From Imbricaverruca yamaguchii (lineage: Eukaryota; Arthropoda; Thecostraca; Neoverrucidae), in contig JAOTOL010001473.1 in NCBI GenBank assembly GCA_034440575.1, positions 327,501 through 391,500 on the forward strand: a DNA stretch of 64,000 bases. Reading direction: 5' to 3'. Position 1 is the first letter of the stretch; each line of letters opens with the position of its first letter. Below are positions 54,974-64,000 of this stretch, one piece after another. Under the pieces are notes generated by a model, which was not told the origin of the DNA, made no database searches, and saw only the letters and a program-made list of their open reading frames with translations. A program made the translations under genes and the position numbers.

Positions 54974-55620
54974 GTTTCCTGTGGCCGCCTTTTTCTTGGA
55001 GGGCAGGACTTCATCTTTCATGCCCCGAGGACCTCCACCTTAGTCCCAGGGCCTTCTGTGCCGTTACAGTATTATTTTCTGCGCCAATATGCCTGTGTTG
55101 GGATCTTCCTGGCATTCCCGGTTCCTGTGCTTCACATTCTGGACCTTCCGTCCAGTTTTAGGGGCCTCCTGCTCAAGCCCTGGAACACTTTGTGCCCCTT
55201 CTTTGGACCTCTCGTTGCGTCTCAAGTGCCCCTTATCCCCTAATGTCATTGTAGGTTTCTCCTGTATCGTCTTAAGGATTTCGTTTCATATTCGGAGGCT
55301 TTCCTACCGTGTTTGGGGCTTCTCTTTGAGTTCGTATGTTTCCTCTGCAATATTATGAGCCTCCCGTACCCTCTGCGGGACTTTTCTTTGTTCCTTCTTC
55401 GGCGTTGGGGCCTCGCCTTGTGTTGGCGGCCGTGTCGTTCATCTTAGCGGTCTGCGGCACCAACTCATGACGCCGCTTCATTTCCAGGGGGCCGCTCCAG
55501 TTTTGGGGCCTCCCCTTACCACCCCGATGGCCTTCTAGGTGATATTTGATACCTTCTGTACAATCTTTTTGGCCTGTCTCTTTTCCTGAAGTCTCAGGTC
55601 TCTGCCCGTTTTAATGGTAA

Positions 55621-56310
55621 GTGGATCTTTTTATATTGCCCTATTTAATTTATCGTTTTTAATGTCATTACGTCATTTATTCATATTATCATATTCATGT
55701 TCATCTTCATCATTTTCATATTGCACATTCATATTTTTCACATTCACATATTAATATTTCATGGGTTTCCTCCACCGCCTTAGTGGTCTCGTCTCATTTC
55801 CTGGGCTATTTTATCCGCTTTTTGGCCTAATGTTTAATCATGGGTGTGCCAGTGTGTGCTACTATAGGGGTAGGGGAGTCATGACCCCCTAGCGCGACTT
55901 GCGTCCTTCCCCACCTCTGAGACGCCCATGGTTTGTATGAGAATCAGTTAGGGACTGAGTGAAAGCGCCTCCTCACAGATGTTACACCTCCGTTTGGCAG
56001 GCCAAGAGCCCCCCTGTCGAATGATCATTGTGGTGTCCATGACTGGCAGCAGAGCACTGTGGTGCAGGAGCTTCACTTTGCATTCTCTAGTGTGGGGGGG
56101 GGGGGGGCACTGGCCCTCTCAATCATTGATTTGTCCCCCTCAATCATCAACTCCGCAATCATGCTGAAGCTTACTTGAATCAGGTTGAAACAGTTGCGCT
56201 AGGTACCTCGGTACGCTAGGCACCTACTTATCGGTTGATACGTGGTTGAGTGTACTCTAGGTGCATAAGGCTGTCGGGGATGCTTTGACCATGATAAATT
56301 TCATTTGCAG
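55621..56310. other. Intron-like stretch without recognised gene
   Basis: AT-rich TCATATT-type patch at 55680-55760, a run of thirteen G residues at about 56094. The end has a T-rich acceptor tract (AATTTCATTTGCAG). Confidence 0.4.
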
Positions 56311-56370
56311 TCCGCCCCCAGCCAACCAACTTCAAAGTGACCCCCATGTCGTGCTGGCTTTCAGCTGGTG
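56311..56370 (+). CDS. Candidate start of the next FN3 exon (3' end unresolved)
   Basis: A consensus acceptor TTTCATTTGCAG|TC lets the phase-1 donor at 51484 continue as V-RPQPTNFKVTPMS. This has the look of an FN3 strand A with its Pro-rich lead (compare RPRPPTDLRAS in the upstream domain). After this the expected strand B (hydrophobic-x-hydrophobic-S-W) is better in a different frame (VVLAFSWW), so either the exon is short, the gene has a 1-base change here, or the match is chance. No good donor is seen before 56450, where a TCTCTG repeat starts. Confidence 0.35.
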
Positions 56371-56494
56371 GTCGTGATCCGCTCGTGGGTCTCCGCAACC
56401 TACAGAGCGACTGCCGACGGACCATGAAACCACCCTTCCCCTACCTGTTCCTATCTCTATCTTCCCCTCTGCCTCTGTCTGTCTCTTTCACTTT

Positions 56495-56600
56495 CTCTGT
56501 CTCTGTCTCTGTCTCTGTCTCTGTCTCTGTCTCTGTCTCTGTCTCTGTCTCTGTCTATGTCTATGTCTATATCTCTGTATATGTCTATGTCTCTGTCTCC
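56495..56600. repeat. (TCTCTG)n hexanucleotide repeat
   Basis: About ten TCTCTG units then TCTATG/TATCTC variants. Diverged pyrimidine-rich DNA continues to 56720. Confidence 0.9.
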
Positions 56601-57579
56601 GCCGCCATCTCTGCCTTTTCCTCGTCCTCTGTCTCTTCCATTGTCTCTGCCACTCCCTCCTTCCCTTCCACTGCCTCTGTCTTTTATCTGCCTTTTCTTA
56701 TCTCCGCCTCCGCCTCCGCCGCTCTCGCCGTCTCTATTTTCGCCACGCGCGCACGGCCGATGCCGATCATCGATCATCGGCTGTAGTTGCCCAGCATCAG
56801 CTGCTGACCGGCCTCTGGCCTGCCACCTATCGACAGCAGCAATTCCCCGCCGGCAGGCTTTTTGTGTTGCAGCTGGTTTGTTGGCTCAACCAGCCACCCC
56901 CACTCCCACTCCCTCCCCATAACCCCCGACGAGGCACCACCTTTTCGTGGTAGGGGGGGGGGGGGGATTGAGTGCCCCAAAGACCCGGCGACCATCGTAC
57001 CGGCGAGGGGTCAGACCAGGAGTGCCTCACTCGTCCTTCCATCCGTACGTTCCCATTCCAATTCCAATCTCATCCCAACATCCATGTCATTCATCTGGCC
57101 CTGCAACACCAACTATCCCTACTAGGAGCAGACAGGGCAACTTCCCCGGTCCTGCCCACCAGCTCAGTTTTGACTGGGTAGCCGCGCCCCCTCGGCCCGC
57201 CCCCGGGGGTGACGGAGTCTTGGAGGTTGAGGTCCCCCGTCGCACGGTGTTAGTTGTGGCGGGGGACCAACACACCTCTTTGGTCCCGATATCCCGGAGG
57301 GGCGGGCGGGCCCGCGGGGCCTCACGCGGGCCAAGTGACTAGTCGCCCCGGGCCGGGGACCTAGGATTCTTCCCAGTGTCTGCCGTCCCGGCGGCTGGGG
57401 TCAAGGGGTGGGATCCCGGTCGGGGTGGTGAGTATCTCTCCCGGCCGGGCGAAGGCGCCGCCTGCCCTGTATAGCTCCTCGGGCGCCTGGCGACCTCCCG
57501 TTCGCGGGACGCAGGCGTCCCCCCAGTAGGGCCCCTAAGGAGTGGGGCGCCCGAGGAGCAGAAACAAAATAAACAACAC

Positions 57580-59415
57580 ATGGCAAGCCAAAACACAAAA
57601 ACCCTCCCTGGTCCACATGATAGTGGCCAGAATACGAAACAAATACGCCAACCTGCGGACAGTGGAGCCACTAGGGCTTCTTCACCTCGCGTTCTTATCT
57701 TCCAAGCCGCTGAACGGTCAAAACAACTGGCTTCTCTTTTCCCATTCCAGCGACGAGACGGTTGTGACCGCTTCGGGCGTATCAGGCGATGCAAGAAACT
57801 TAGAGATGGTGGTTTGGAAGTAGAGTTCGAACGCACAAAATAGGCCAAAAGAGCACTGATGGCAATTGAATTTGTATACCTAGCCAGAGGCCAACAGGGC
57901 AAACAGATAGTAACAATACCGATGACCGTGAAAGCACCTACGACGAAAAATTACTCGAAGGGTACAGTTTTGACCGTTTTGACTTAAGAGGCGTTAGTGA
58001 TGCTGAAATTACCGATGGTTTGTCAGGTGATGGTGTCATTGAGGCTCGGAGACTGACTGTGAGAAAAGGACGGGAAGTGCAGCCCACAGACAATGTCATC
58101 TTGACGTTTAGCTCAATGGACTTGCCTGAATCAGTTCGGGTCGGGTATATTACTGTAAAGGTCAGAAGGTTTATCCCCAATCCCATGCGGTGTTTTAGAT
58201 GTCATAGATATGGCCATACAACCAAATTCTGTCGTTGTTGCCCCGCGTGCGGAAGATGCGGATCATCGGCCCACGCTGCTGATGAATGCAACTCAGAATC
58301 ACTTTGGTGCATAAATTGCGGCGAGGGTCAGATTGCACATAGCACATTCGATAGGGCATGCCCAGCATATAAGAAAGAAAAAAGAAATCATTGCAACCAA
58401 GTGTACTTAAAATATTTCGTTTCGGGAGGCTCGAAATTTGGATGACAGAACCCATCCAAAAGTTACCTCTGCAGGAAAGGTGGCTGGCCGGTCAACTAAT
58501 TCTACCCTGATAGACCCACAACACATGCAGCACGGAAATATCTCTGAGCTGATTGCACAACTTACAGCTCTCATTCGATCCCTTGGAGTGCCCCTTAGTT
58601 TACCCGTCAAGCAAGGTCAGCCAACCCAGCACGACGCTGAGGCGACTGAGGTCCCACCATCCAGGAGTGACTCAGTTCACCCATTAGAGGGCCCCTCCCG
58701 ATCAACACCCGAGAGAGAGAGAGAGGTGTGGATGTTAGTTCAACGGCAAAAGAGGCCTCCTCGGCCCTTGCCACCCAATTCCAGCCCTTCCCTATCAATC
58801 CCCAAATCCCCACCTTCCTCTCTCCCTCCACTCTCCAATCTCCCCTCGCCTTCCACACATCCTACCACCTCCAAACCTAGCCTTTTAAAGTCCCCCCTGC
58901 CTGAACCTCCCATCCCATACGTCAACCTGCAGTCCTCTCCCTCAACCTCCACCAGCCCCACCCCCACCCAGCCTATCTCTGATCCTTCCGAAGGCACTCC
59001 TGCTCCGCCAACCGCATCAGCTTCTGTGACCTTCCGTCGAGATCCAGTAATGGCACCCTCGGCGACTAGACCAGGACCTGCTGTTCAGGTCCATCCGAGA
59101 GCCCCCGACATGGGGGCGTCTGGCCGGGCTGCTCGGACTGTTTTCAGAACCCTTCGCCGTGCGCACGGGTCGGACAGTTTCCGAAATCGACACCCCCCAA
59201 CATCACCAGCCAACCGTGTCAGTCGGCTGTCAACTGTAGATAAAGGGAAGGTGGTGGGTTCGTCTGCCATACCACCACGTGTTGACGAAATAGCGCCACA
59301 CCTTACTACTCCCCCTGTGACGGGACGCAAGCGGCTGTCCCCGTGGACACCATCGCCACCAGGCGGGGGAACCCAAGATCTCGGCAGAGATCAGCCATGG
59401 ATCCAAGGACCTTAG
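57580..59415 (+). pseudogene. I-LINE copy 2 ORF1, frameshifted
   Basis: The start ATG 57580 aligns with 29325. Frames switch near 57720, 57840 (in-frame TAG) and 58440. Zinc-knuckle motifs CFRCHRYGHTTKFC (about 58190), CGRCGSSAHAADEC (about 58250) and CINCGEGQIAHSTFDRAC are intact. The C-terminal Pro/Ser-rich tail is open to 59415 and keeps VHPRAPDMGASGRAAR and SPWTPSPPGG, which shows where ORF1 normally ends. Confidence 0.9.
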
Positions 59416-59705
59416 AAGGTGAAGCTGGGAACAGGTAACATGTACCTTCTCTTAGTCACCCACATATTTAGCTCACTACTTCCATCTTTATATTTTTGAC
59501 GTATGAGTTTTATTCTGCAATGGAACTGCAGAGGTTTGAGAACCATTATCCACGACCTCCAAACAATTTTACACTCTCGAGTACCATCAGTAGTTTGTCT
59601 CCAAGAGACTAAGCTTTCCCCTGGTGCACAATTTCAATTGAAAAATTACTCGCTGGTGTGTAAGGATGCTACTCCTCGCACGGTGGCTCATGGCGGGGAT
59701 TACGG

Positions 59706-59743
59706 ACAGAATTGTGTACGGTAATTGCCGTACACAATTCTGT
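59706..59743. repeat. Perfect 16-bp inverted repeat at the insertion junction
   Basis: Arms ACAGAATTGTGTACGG and CCGTACACAATTCTGT with loop TAATTG. It is followed by a doubled CCCACACCAAATG-like motif. It marks the left boundary of the inserted LINE. Confidence 0.9.
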
Positions 59744-60600
59744 GCCCACACCAAATGCCCACACCAAATAGAAACACCCCCTCATGCCCAAAATACTACA
59801 CATCCACAAACAACTCACTCTACCACAACCACCAACACTACTCTGGATCCCAAGTCACACAAACATACACGGCAACGAACACGCAGACACCGAAACCAAC
59901 ATAGCCACAACACTACAACAAACCACACCCTGCCCACTTTCACAATCATACTACTACCCCACAATACGCCAGGCAATCAACAAAGACATCCAACAAACAT
60001 AGGACACAACAATCACGGAACTACACGCAATACACCCAAAACACGAACTCTGGCACTCCATCAGCCAAAACACTAGACAAAAAGAACGCACACTACACGC
60101 TTACGTCCCGGACACACTGCACTCACGCACTCCTACCTCTTAAAACAACTCCCACGACCACAATGCGCAACATGTCAACGAACACTCACAATTAAACACA
60201 TACTCATACACTGCACCAAGTACAACACAGAAAGATAACCCATCACAAATTACTGCAACATGAACAGCATCCCACTAAACATCACGACACTTCTCAATGA
60301 TGACCATCCAACATTGTACTAGCATCTCTTCCACTTTCTCTCTATCACACGCCTGATCCACCAACTATGAGAAAAAGAAAAAGAAATGAAAAGATGTGTT
60401 AAAAAAGAAAACAGAAAATCAACAAAAAGGGGAAAATGAAAAAAAAGTGTTAAAAAAGAAAAACAGAAAATCAATAAAAAAGGAAACAAAAAACTAACCG
60501 CACGTGATATTTACTAACTACTAACGTTCTTGCAATGTTCAATCAATACTAGCGATGACCCAACCCCAACCCTCCAACTACACCCCGCCCCATGGCACCG
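59706..60600 (+). mobile_element. Different RNase H-bearing LINE, 3' end, inserted in I-LINE copy 2
   Basis: An A/C-rich strand encodes LLWIPSHTNIHGNEHADTET (about 59839, RNase H end with the conserved SH...GNE.AD), then a Cys/His motif CATCQRTLTIKHILIHC (about 60168), then an A-rich 3' region (60360-60500). It is clearly another family than the resident I-LINE (codon bias is strongly A/C). The left end is a perfect hairpin (59706-59743). The right end is between 60510 and 60660. Confidence 0.75.
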
Positions 60601-62204
60601 ACCGGACCTGCACCAGCTCAGCTTCGACTACTACCTCATTTGCCTGCAAGCCGTCTCAACTTCTACTCCCTCTACTGCTAGGAAGCGAGCGTTTCATACA
60701 TTTAATAACAATAGTTGCACATACAATGTAATCGATTTTCGCAAAGCACGAGCGTTCGCTAGACGAACTGTCGCCGAGGCGAAACGAGACTCATGGAAGG
60801 CGTACGTCAACACATTAAACCGCTCCACATCTTTGTCAACTGTATGGTCTCAAATTAAGCGCTTCTCTGGAAAACACGCCCCGGTTCCTCTCCCTGTCTT
60901 ACACATGGCTGGACAAGATATCATTGACCCAGTAGAAGTGGCCGACAAAATAGGATGTGCGTTGTCCGCACGCTCGGAAAATACTAGTAACAAACGATTC
61001 CTAAGACATAAGCTCGGTGCGTAGAACGCCCCATTGATTGTACCACTTTAGACATCCTCGACTACAACGCCATTCTTGGTCGCTGAACTAACTGCAGCAA
61101 TTAGTACACTCGAAGAGTGTGGCAGAGGGCCCGGACACACTATGCATTGATATAATGAAACATACCAGCGACTGCTATAGAAATACTCTTGGAAGCCATC
61201 AATGAAATGTGGAAATCAGCCACATTTCCATCTTCGTGGCGGGAGGCAATTGTTGTGCCTATACGGAAACCAAATAAACATGGGGAGGACCCACTGCACT
61301 ACCGCCCCATCTCGCTTACCTGCTCGCTATGCAAGCTGGTTGAGAAAATGGTTTCTGTCCGATTGATGTGGTTTTTAGAACATAACATTTTTTTACCATG
61401 ATTCAGAATAGCTTCCAAAAACACCGTAGCACACCTGACCATATTTTAACATTTGACTCCATGGTGCGCTCTGGGTTTATGAAGCGCCAACATACAGCTG
61501 CATTATTTTTCGACATTGATGGCGCATATGACACGACATGGCGTCACGGTATACTGATGCAGTTACATAGTATGGGTGTCAGAGGCTCCATGGGGTTCTT
61601 CTTGCCAACCTTTTTAGCTTCCAGAACGTTGCGCGTTAGAATAGGCCGCACACTATCTGACACTTGTCCACAACTTAACGGAGTCCCGCAGGGAAGCGTA
61701 CTAATTGTAGCATTCTTTGCTGTCGCTATCAATGATGTGGCTACATCACTGCGGACTTCCGTAGGCAAAGCGCTATTTGTAGATGATTTCGCCGTATGGT
61801 GTTATTCGCGCTCTATTCGCACAGTGGAGAGACGGAGTGCTGGCTGCCCGGAAGGTTCAGGGTTGGTGTGATGAAACAGGCTTCGTTATGTCCACGTCTA
61901 AAGCCATCGCTGTGTACTTCTGTCGTAGGCTCTCTTGCACCGACCCCATTATTATGCTCAACGGGCACCATATTCAATTCAAGCCTGCTTTCAAGTTCCT
62001 AGGTATATGGATGGACCGCCGACTAACGTACAGCACCCACATCAAAGACCTTGCACAGAAATGCACTAAGAGGCTACAGGTGATGACTGTCTCCAGGTGC
62101 TCGTATGGAGCAGACAGAAGTGTTTTGCTTCTTGTGCACCGATCGCTCGTACGCTCTATAATCGACCATGGATGTTTTATATATGATGGGGCGGGGGGAA
62201 GCTC

Positions 62205-62850
62205 ACAAGATCTACTTTCAGAAGACCTACGTTCAGTAGATCTACTTTTAGAGGATTTATTTTCACAGGATCTACTTTCAGAACATCTATTTTCACAAGA
62301 TCTACTCTCGGGACTGGGTTGTTCAGAAGATCTACTCGAAGACGAAAGTGTTCACAGGATCTACTTTCAGGAGAATGTTTTTCACAAGATCTACTCTCGG
62401 GACTGGGTTGTTCAGAGGATCTACAAATAGGCCTCAAGTGTTCAGAAGATCTACTCCCGAATGCAAATGTTCAGAGGATCTACTGAAAGCTGGAAGTGTT
62501 CACAAGATCTACTCTCGGGACTGGTTTGTTCAGAAGATCTACTCGAAGACGAAAGTGTTCACAGGATCTACTTTCAGGAGATTTTTTTTCACAAGATCTA
62601 CTCTCGGGACTGCATTGTTCAGAGGATCTACAAATAGGCCTTAGTTGTTCAGAAGATCTACTGATGGAAATGTTCAGAAGATCTACTACTGGAAATGTTC
62701 AGAGGATCTACTCGGAGGATGGAAGTGTTCACAAGATCTACTCTCGGGACTGAATTTTCAGAAGACCTACTCTTGGGCCGGTATGTTCAGAGGATCTACT
62801 TTCTGGACTGGATTGTTCAGAAGATCTACTCTCAATTCCGATGTCCAAGA
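62205..62850. repeat. AGATCTACT repeat with ~213-bp higher-order unit
   Basis: About 25 occurrences of (A/G)GATCTACT at ~20-30 bp intervals with linkers such as TTCACA, CTCGGGACTG and GTTGTTCAGA. The block from about 62297 to 62460 recurs almost unchanged from about 62509 to 62670. Confidence 0.9.
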
Positions 62851-63399
62851 AGCATAAGTTCAGCTTTCTCTCGCTAGGTAGCAGCACGGTCTTGGTATTA
62901 CCGCGTTGAATAAGGAATGAATGTCAGATTGAACGCTGAAGCATAGGTAACAATATTTCTCGGTAGATGGCAGGATGATGCTATTGAATACGAGCTCGTT
63001 GTGTGCCTGTATTGTTAGCGTTTCATAGCTTGGCAATCGGCTGCCGTCCCGTGGGAAACTGATATGCAGAGTAGTGGCGGATAGAGAGGACGCACACATT
63101 GTTCGGACCTATTTGTATCTGAGCTTACGGTTGGCTTAAAATGTTAGATGCACTGTGATACTCTCGCAATATTTACATTGTATCCACCCGCAATATGGCG
63201 TTGGCCATTCCCTGGTGACGCCATTGACTAGCAGCCTGGGAAGGACTGAGAAAACGCAGCGTCTGTGGCGCTCCAAATTTGCTCCCGTCACGCCGGCAAT
63301 GATTCTGCAGCGGGAACGCTTTCTCAGCGCCCTGCGGCGCTGCCGTAGCTATCGCCCATGCTGAGGCGGATGAGATCGTCATGTACTGATATCATTGTG
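62851..63399. other. Stretch without recognised gene
   Basis: No gene or repeat is recognised on either strand. Confidence 0.4.
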
Positions 63400-63837
63400 C
63401 GGCGGTGCCGACATCTGCATGCATGCATCTACTGCATGTTATTAATAGTAGCATTGTGAACGGGAAAATCATTACAATAGTGCCGATAGATAAAGGCGAC
63501 GATGCTAAGCGGTGCAACTATCGACCAATGTCGATATTGCTGGTCGTGAGTAGGCTTTGTGCGCTTACAGTATGTACAAAACTGACGCAATACGTACTTA
63601 GTCTGCATATTATATTCCGTCAACAATATGGCTTCCGCCCTGACCTATCGACGAAGGCGGCAGTGCTTGCTTGAGCTGTAGTATATGCGACTAGCAATGT
63701 TGACAAAGGTATGATGATTTCATTAGTCACGGCAGACACCTCAAAAGCATTCGACAGTGTTGCGCACTGCCTCGTGGAGAAGCTAGGGTGGTACTGCATC
63801 GACAACCAGTGGTTCGCCGCATGGTTTAGCAATGGCA
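63400..63837 (+). mobile_element. Third CR1/L2-group LINE, RT fragment, decayed
   Basis: Frame 63460-63674 gives GKIITIVPIDKGDDAKRCNY followed by RPMSIL and QQYGFRPDLSTKAAVLA. After a stop it continues VTADTSKAFDSVAHCLVEKL (about 63727) and GWYCIDNQWFAAWFSNG. These are RT blocks 1-4 with the motif A Asp kept. The block wording (NYRP.SIL, QQ.GFRP..ST, SKAFDSV.H) fits CR1/L2-type elements but is distinct from CR1-A. It ends near 63840. Confidence 0.8.
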
Positions 63838-63960
63838 TGCAGTATGGGTGACCCGTCTATGGGTGACACGTCTATGGTGACACGTGTGACCCATAGGCCC
63901 TATGGGTGACACGTCTACGTTCAAATGATTCACGTTCATCCACGTTCAAATGGACCCAGG
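63838..63960. repeat. Short GGGTGACACGTCTA repeats, partly inverted
   Basis: Three direct ATGGGTGAC(A/C)CGTCTA units and inverted partners (GTGTGACCCATAGG) around 63885, then doubled CACGTTCAAATG. Confidence 0.75.
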
Positions 63961-64000
63961 CAAGGTTGGAATTCTGAACTCACACGGTGTCGAGAATAAC

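Larger units (their letters stand above)
54110..55620. repeat. Ancient ~27-bp minisatellite, highly diverged
   Basis: Dozens of loose units of the form GGGGCCT(C/T)(C/T)T followed by a T/C-rich half with GTTT or CTTT. Two SINEs interrupt it. The units are too diverged for a firm consensus. No gene is recognised. Confidence 0.6.
56922..62190 (+). mobile_element. I-LINE copy 2, decayed, truncated at 3' end
   Basis: The 5' UTR, ORF1 and ORF2 align in order with the full-length copy. An unrelated LINE tail replaces part of the endonuclease region (59706 to about 60600). The match ends in the RT thumb at FIYDGA (about 62185), where the GATCTAC repeat begins, so RNase H and the 3' UTR are missing. 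Its flanks therefore give no target-site duplication. Confidence 0.9.
59503..62190 (+). pseudogene. I-LINE copy 2 ORF2, broken
   Basis: Starts MSFILQWNCRGLRTI (59503), CLQETKLS (about 59599), and is lost after VAHGG (about 59697). It resumes after the foreign insert with ARKRAFHTFN (about 60678), then VWSQIKRFSGK. The RT follows: HYRPISLTCSLCKLVEKMVS (about 61300), FFDIDGAYDTTW (about 61508), GVPQGSVL (about 61681), LFVDDFAVW (about 61772), then frameshift and VQGWCDETGF to FLGIWMDRRLTYS (about 62000). The RT catalytic Asp residues remain, but frameshifts and truncation make it inactive. Confidence 0.9.

Overview
This is animal nuclear DNA, not bacterial or viral. It has spliced exons with GT/AG sites, RNA polymerase III-type SINEs with target-site duplications, several non-LTR retrotransposon (LINE) families, and an exceptional density of minisatellites. 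Short TTAGG-type runs (for example near 1108, 1213 and 1899 on the complementary strand) and a degraded copy of a repeat protein family common in arthropod genomes (53.0-54.1 kb) suggest an arthropod, perhaps a crustacean or chelicerate. That placement is an inference.

Host coding sequence is sparse. The best case is one fibronectin type III (FN3) domain split over two exons (49753-49892 and 51340-51484) with matching splice phases (1, 0, 1). A candidate next FN3 exon begins at 56311 in the correct phase. A signal-peptide-like first coding exon lies at 10855-10933 (phase 1 donor). Whether it belongs to the FN3 gene cannot be told from sequence alone.

Mobile DNA dominates. (1) A CR1-like LINE family (call it CR1-A), with (CTTTATGT)-type 3' ends, has copies at 2.2-4.1 kb (-), 5.1-5.9 kb (+, two 3' ends), 5.9-9.4 kb (+, with an ORF1 esterase remnant) and 31.2-32.9 kb (-, RT frame open). 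(2) An I-clade LINE has two zinc-knuckle/APE-RT-RNase H ORFs. A nearly complete copy spans 28658-37070. A second, decayed copy runs from about 56922 to 62190. Smaller pieces lie at 10.2 kb, 39.0-39.8 kb and 39.9-41.1 kb. (3) Fragments of three further LINEs are at 18.2-18.9, 59.7-60.6 and 63.4-63.8 kb. (4) Three tRNA-derived SINE families (A, B, C here) are present, several with clear target-site duplications. (5) Pieces of 42-60 bp consisting only of the I-LINE 3' stem-loop tail were inserted on their own.

Layout: 0-2.2 kb AT-rich non-coding DNA; 2.2-9.4 kb CR1-A cluster; 9.7-18.9 kb SINEs, small repeats and the signal-peptide exon; 19.7-28.1 kb minisatellites and a nuclear-receptor-half-site-rich stretch; 28.4-37.9 kb a 34-bp minisatellite split by the I-LINE, which is itself split by CR1-A; 38.2-48.9 kb more minisatellites with I-LINE debris; 49.6-56.4 kb FN3 gene segment with its intronic satellites; 56.9-62.2 kb second I-LINE; 62.2-64 kb GATC-rich repeat and a LINE fragment.

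The most notable structures are: an array that repeats the 3' end and 5' splice site of an FN3 exon; a SINE whose target-site duplication copied the 3' splice site of the other FN3 exon; the triple nested insertion; and the stand-alone I-tail insertions.
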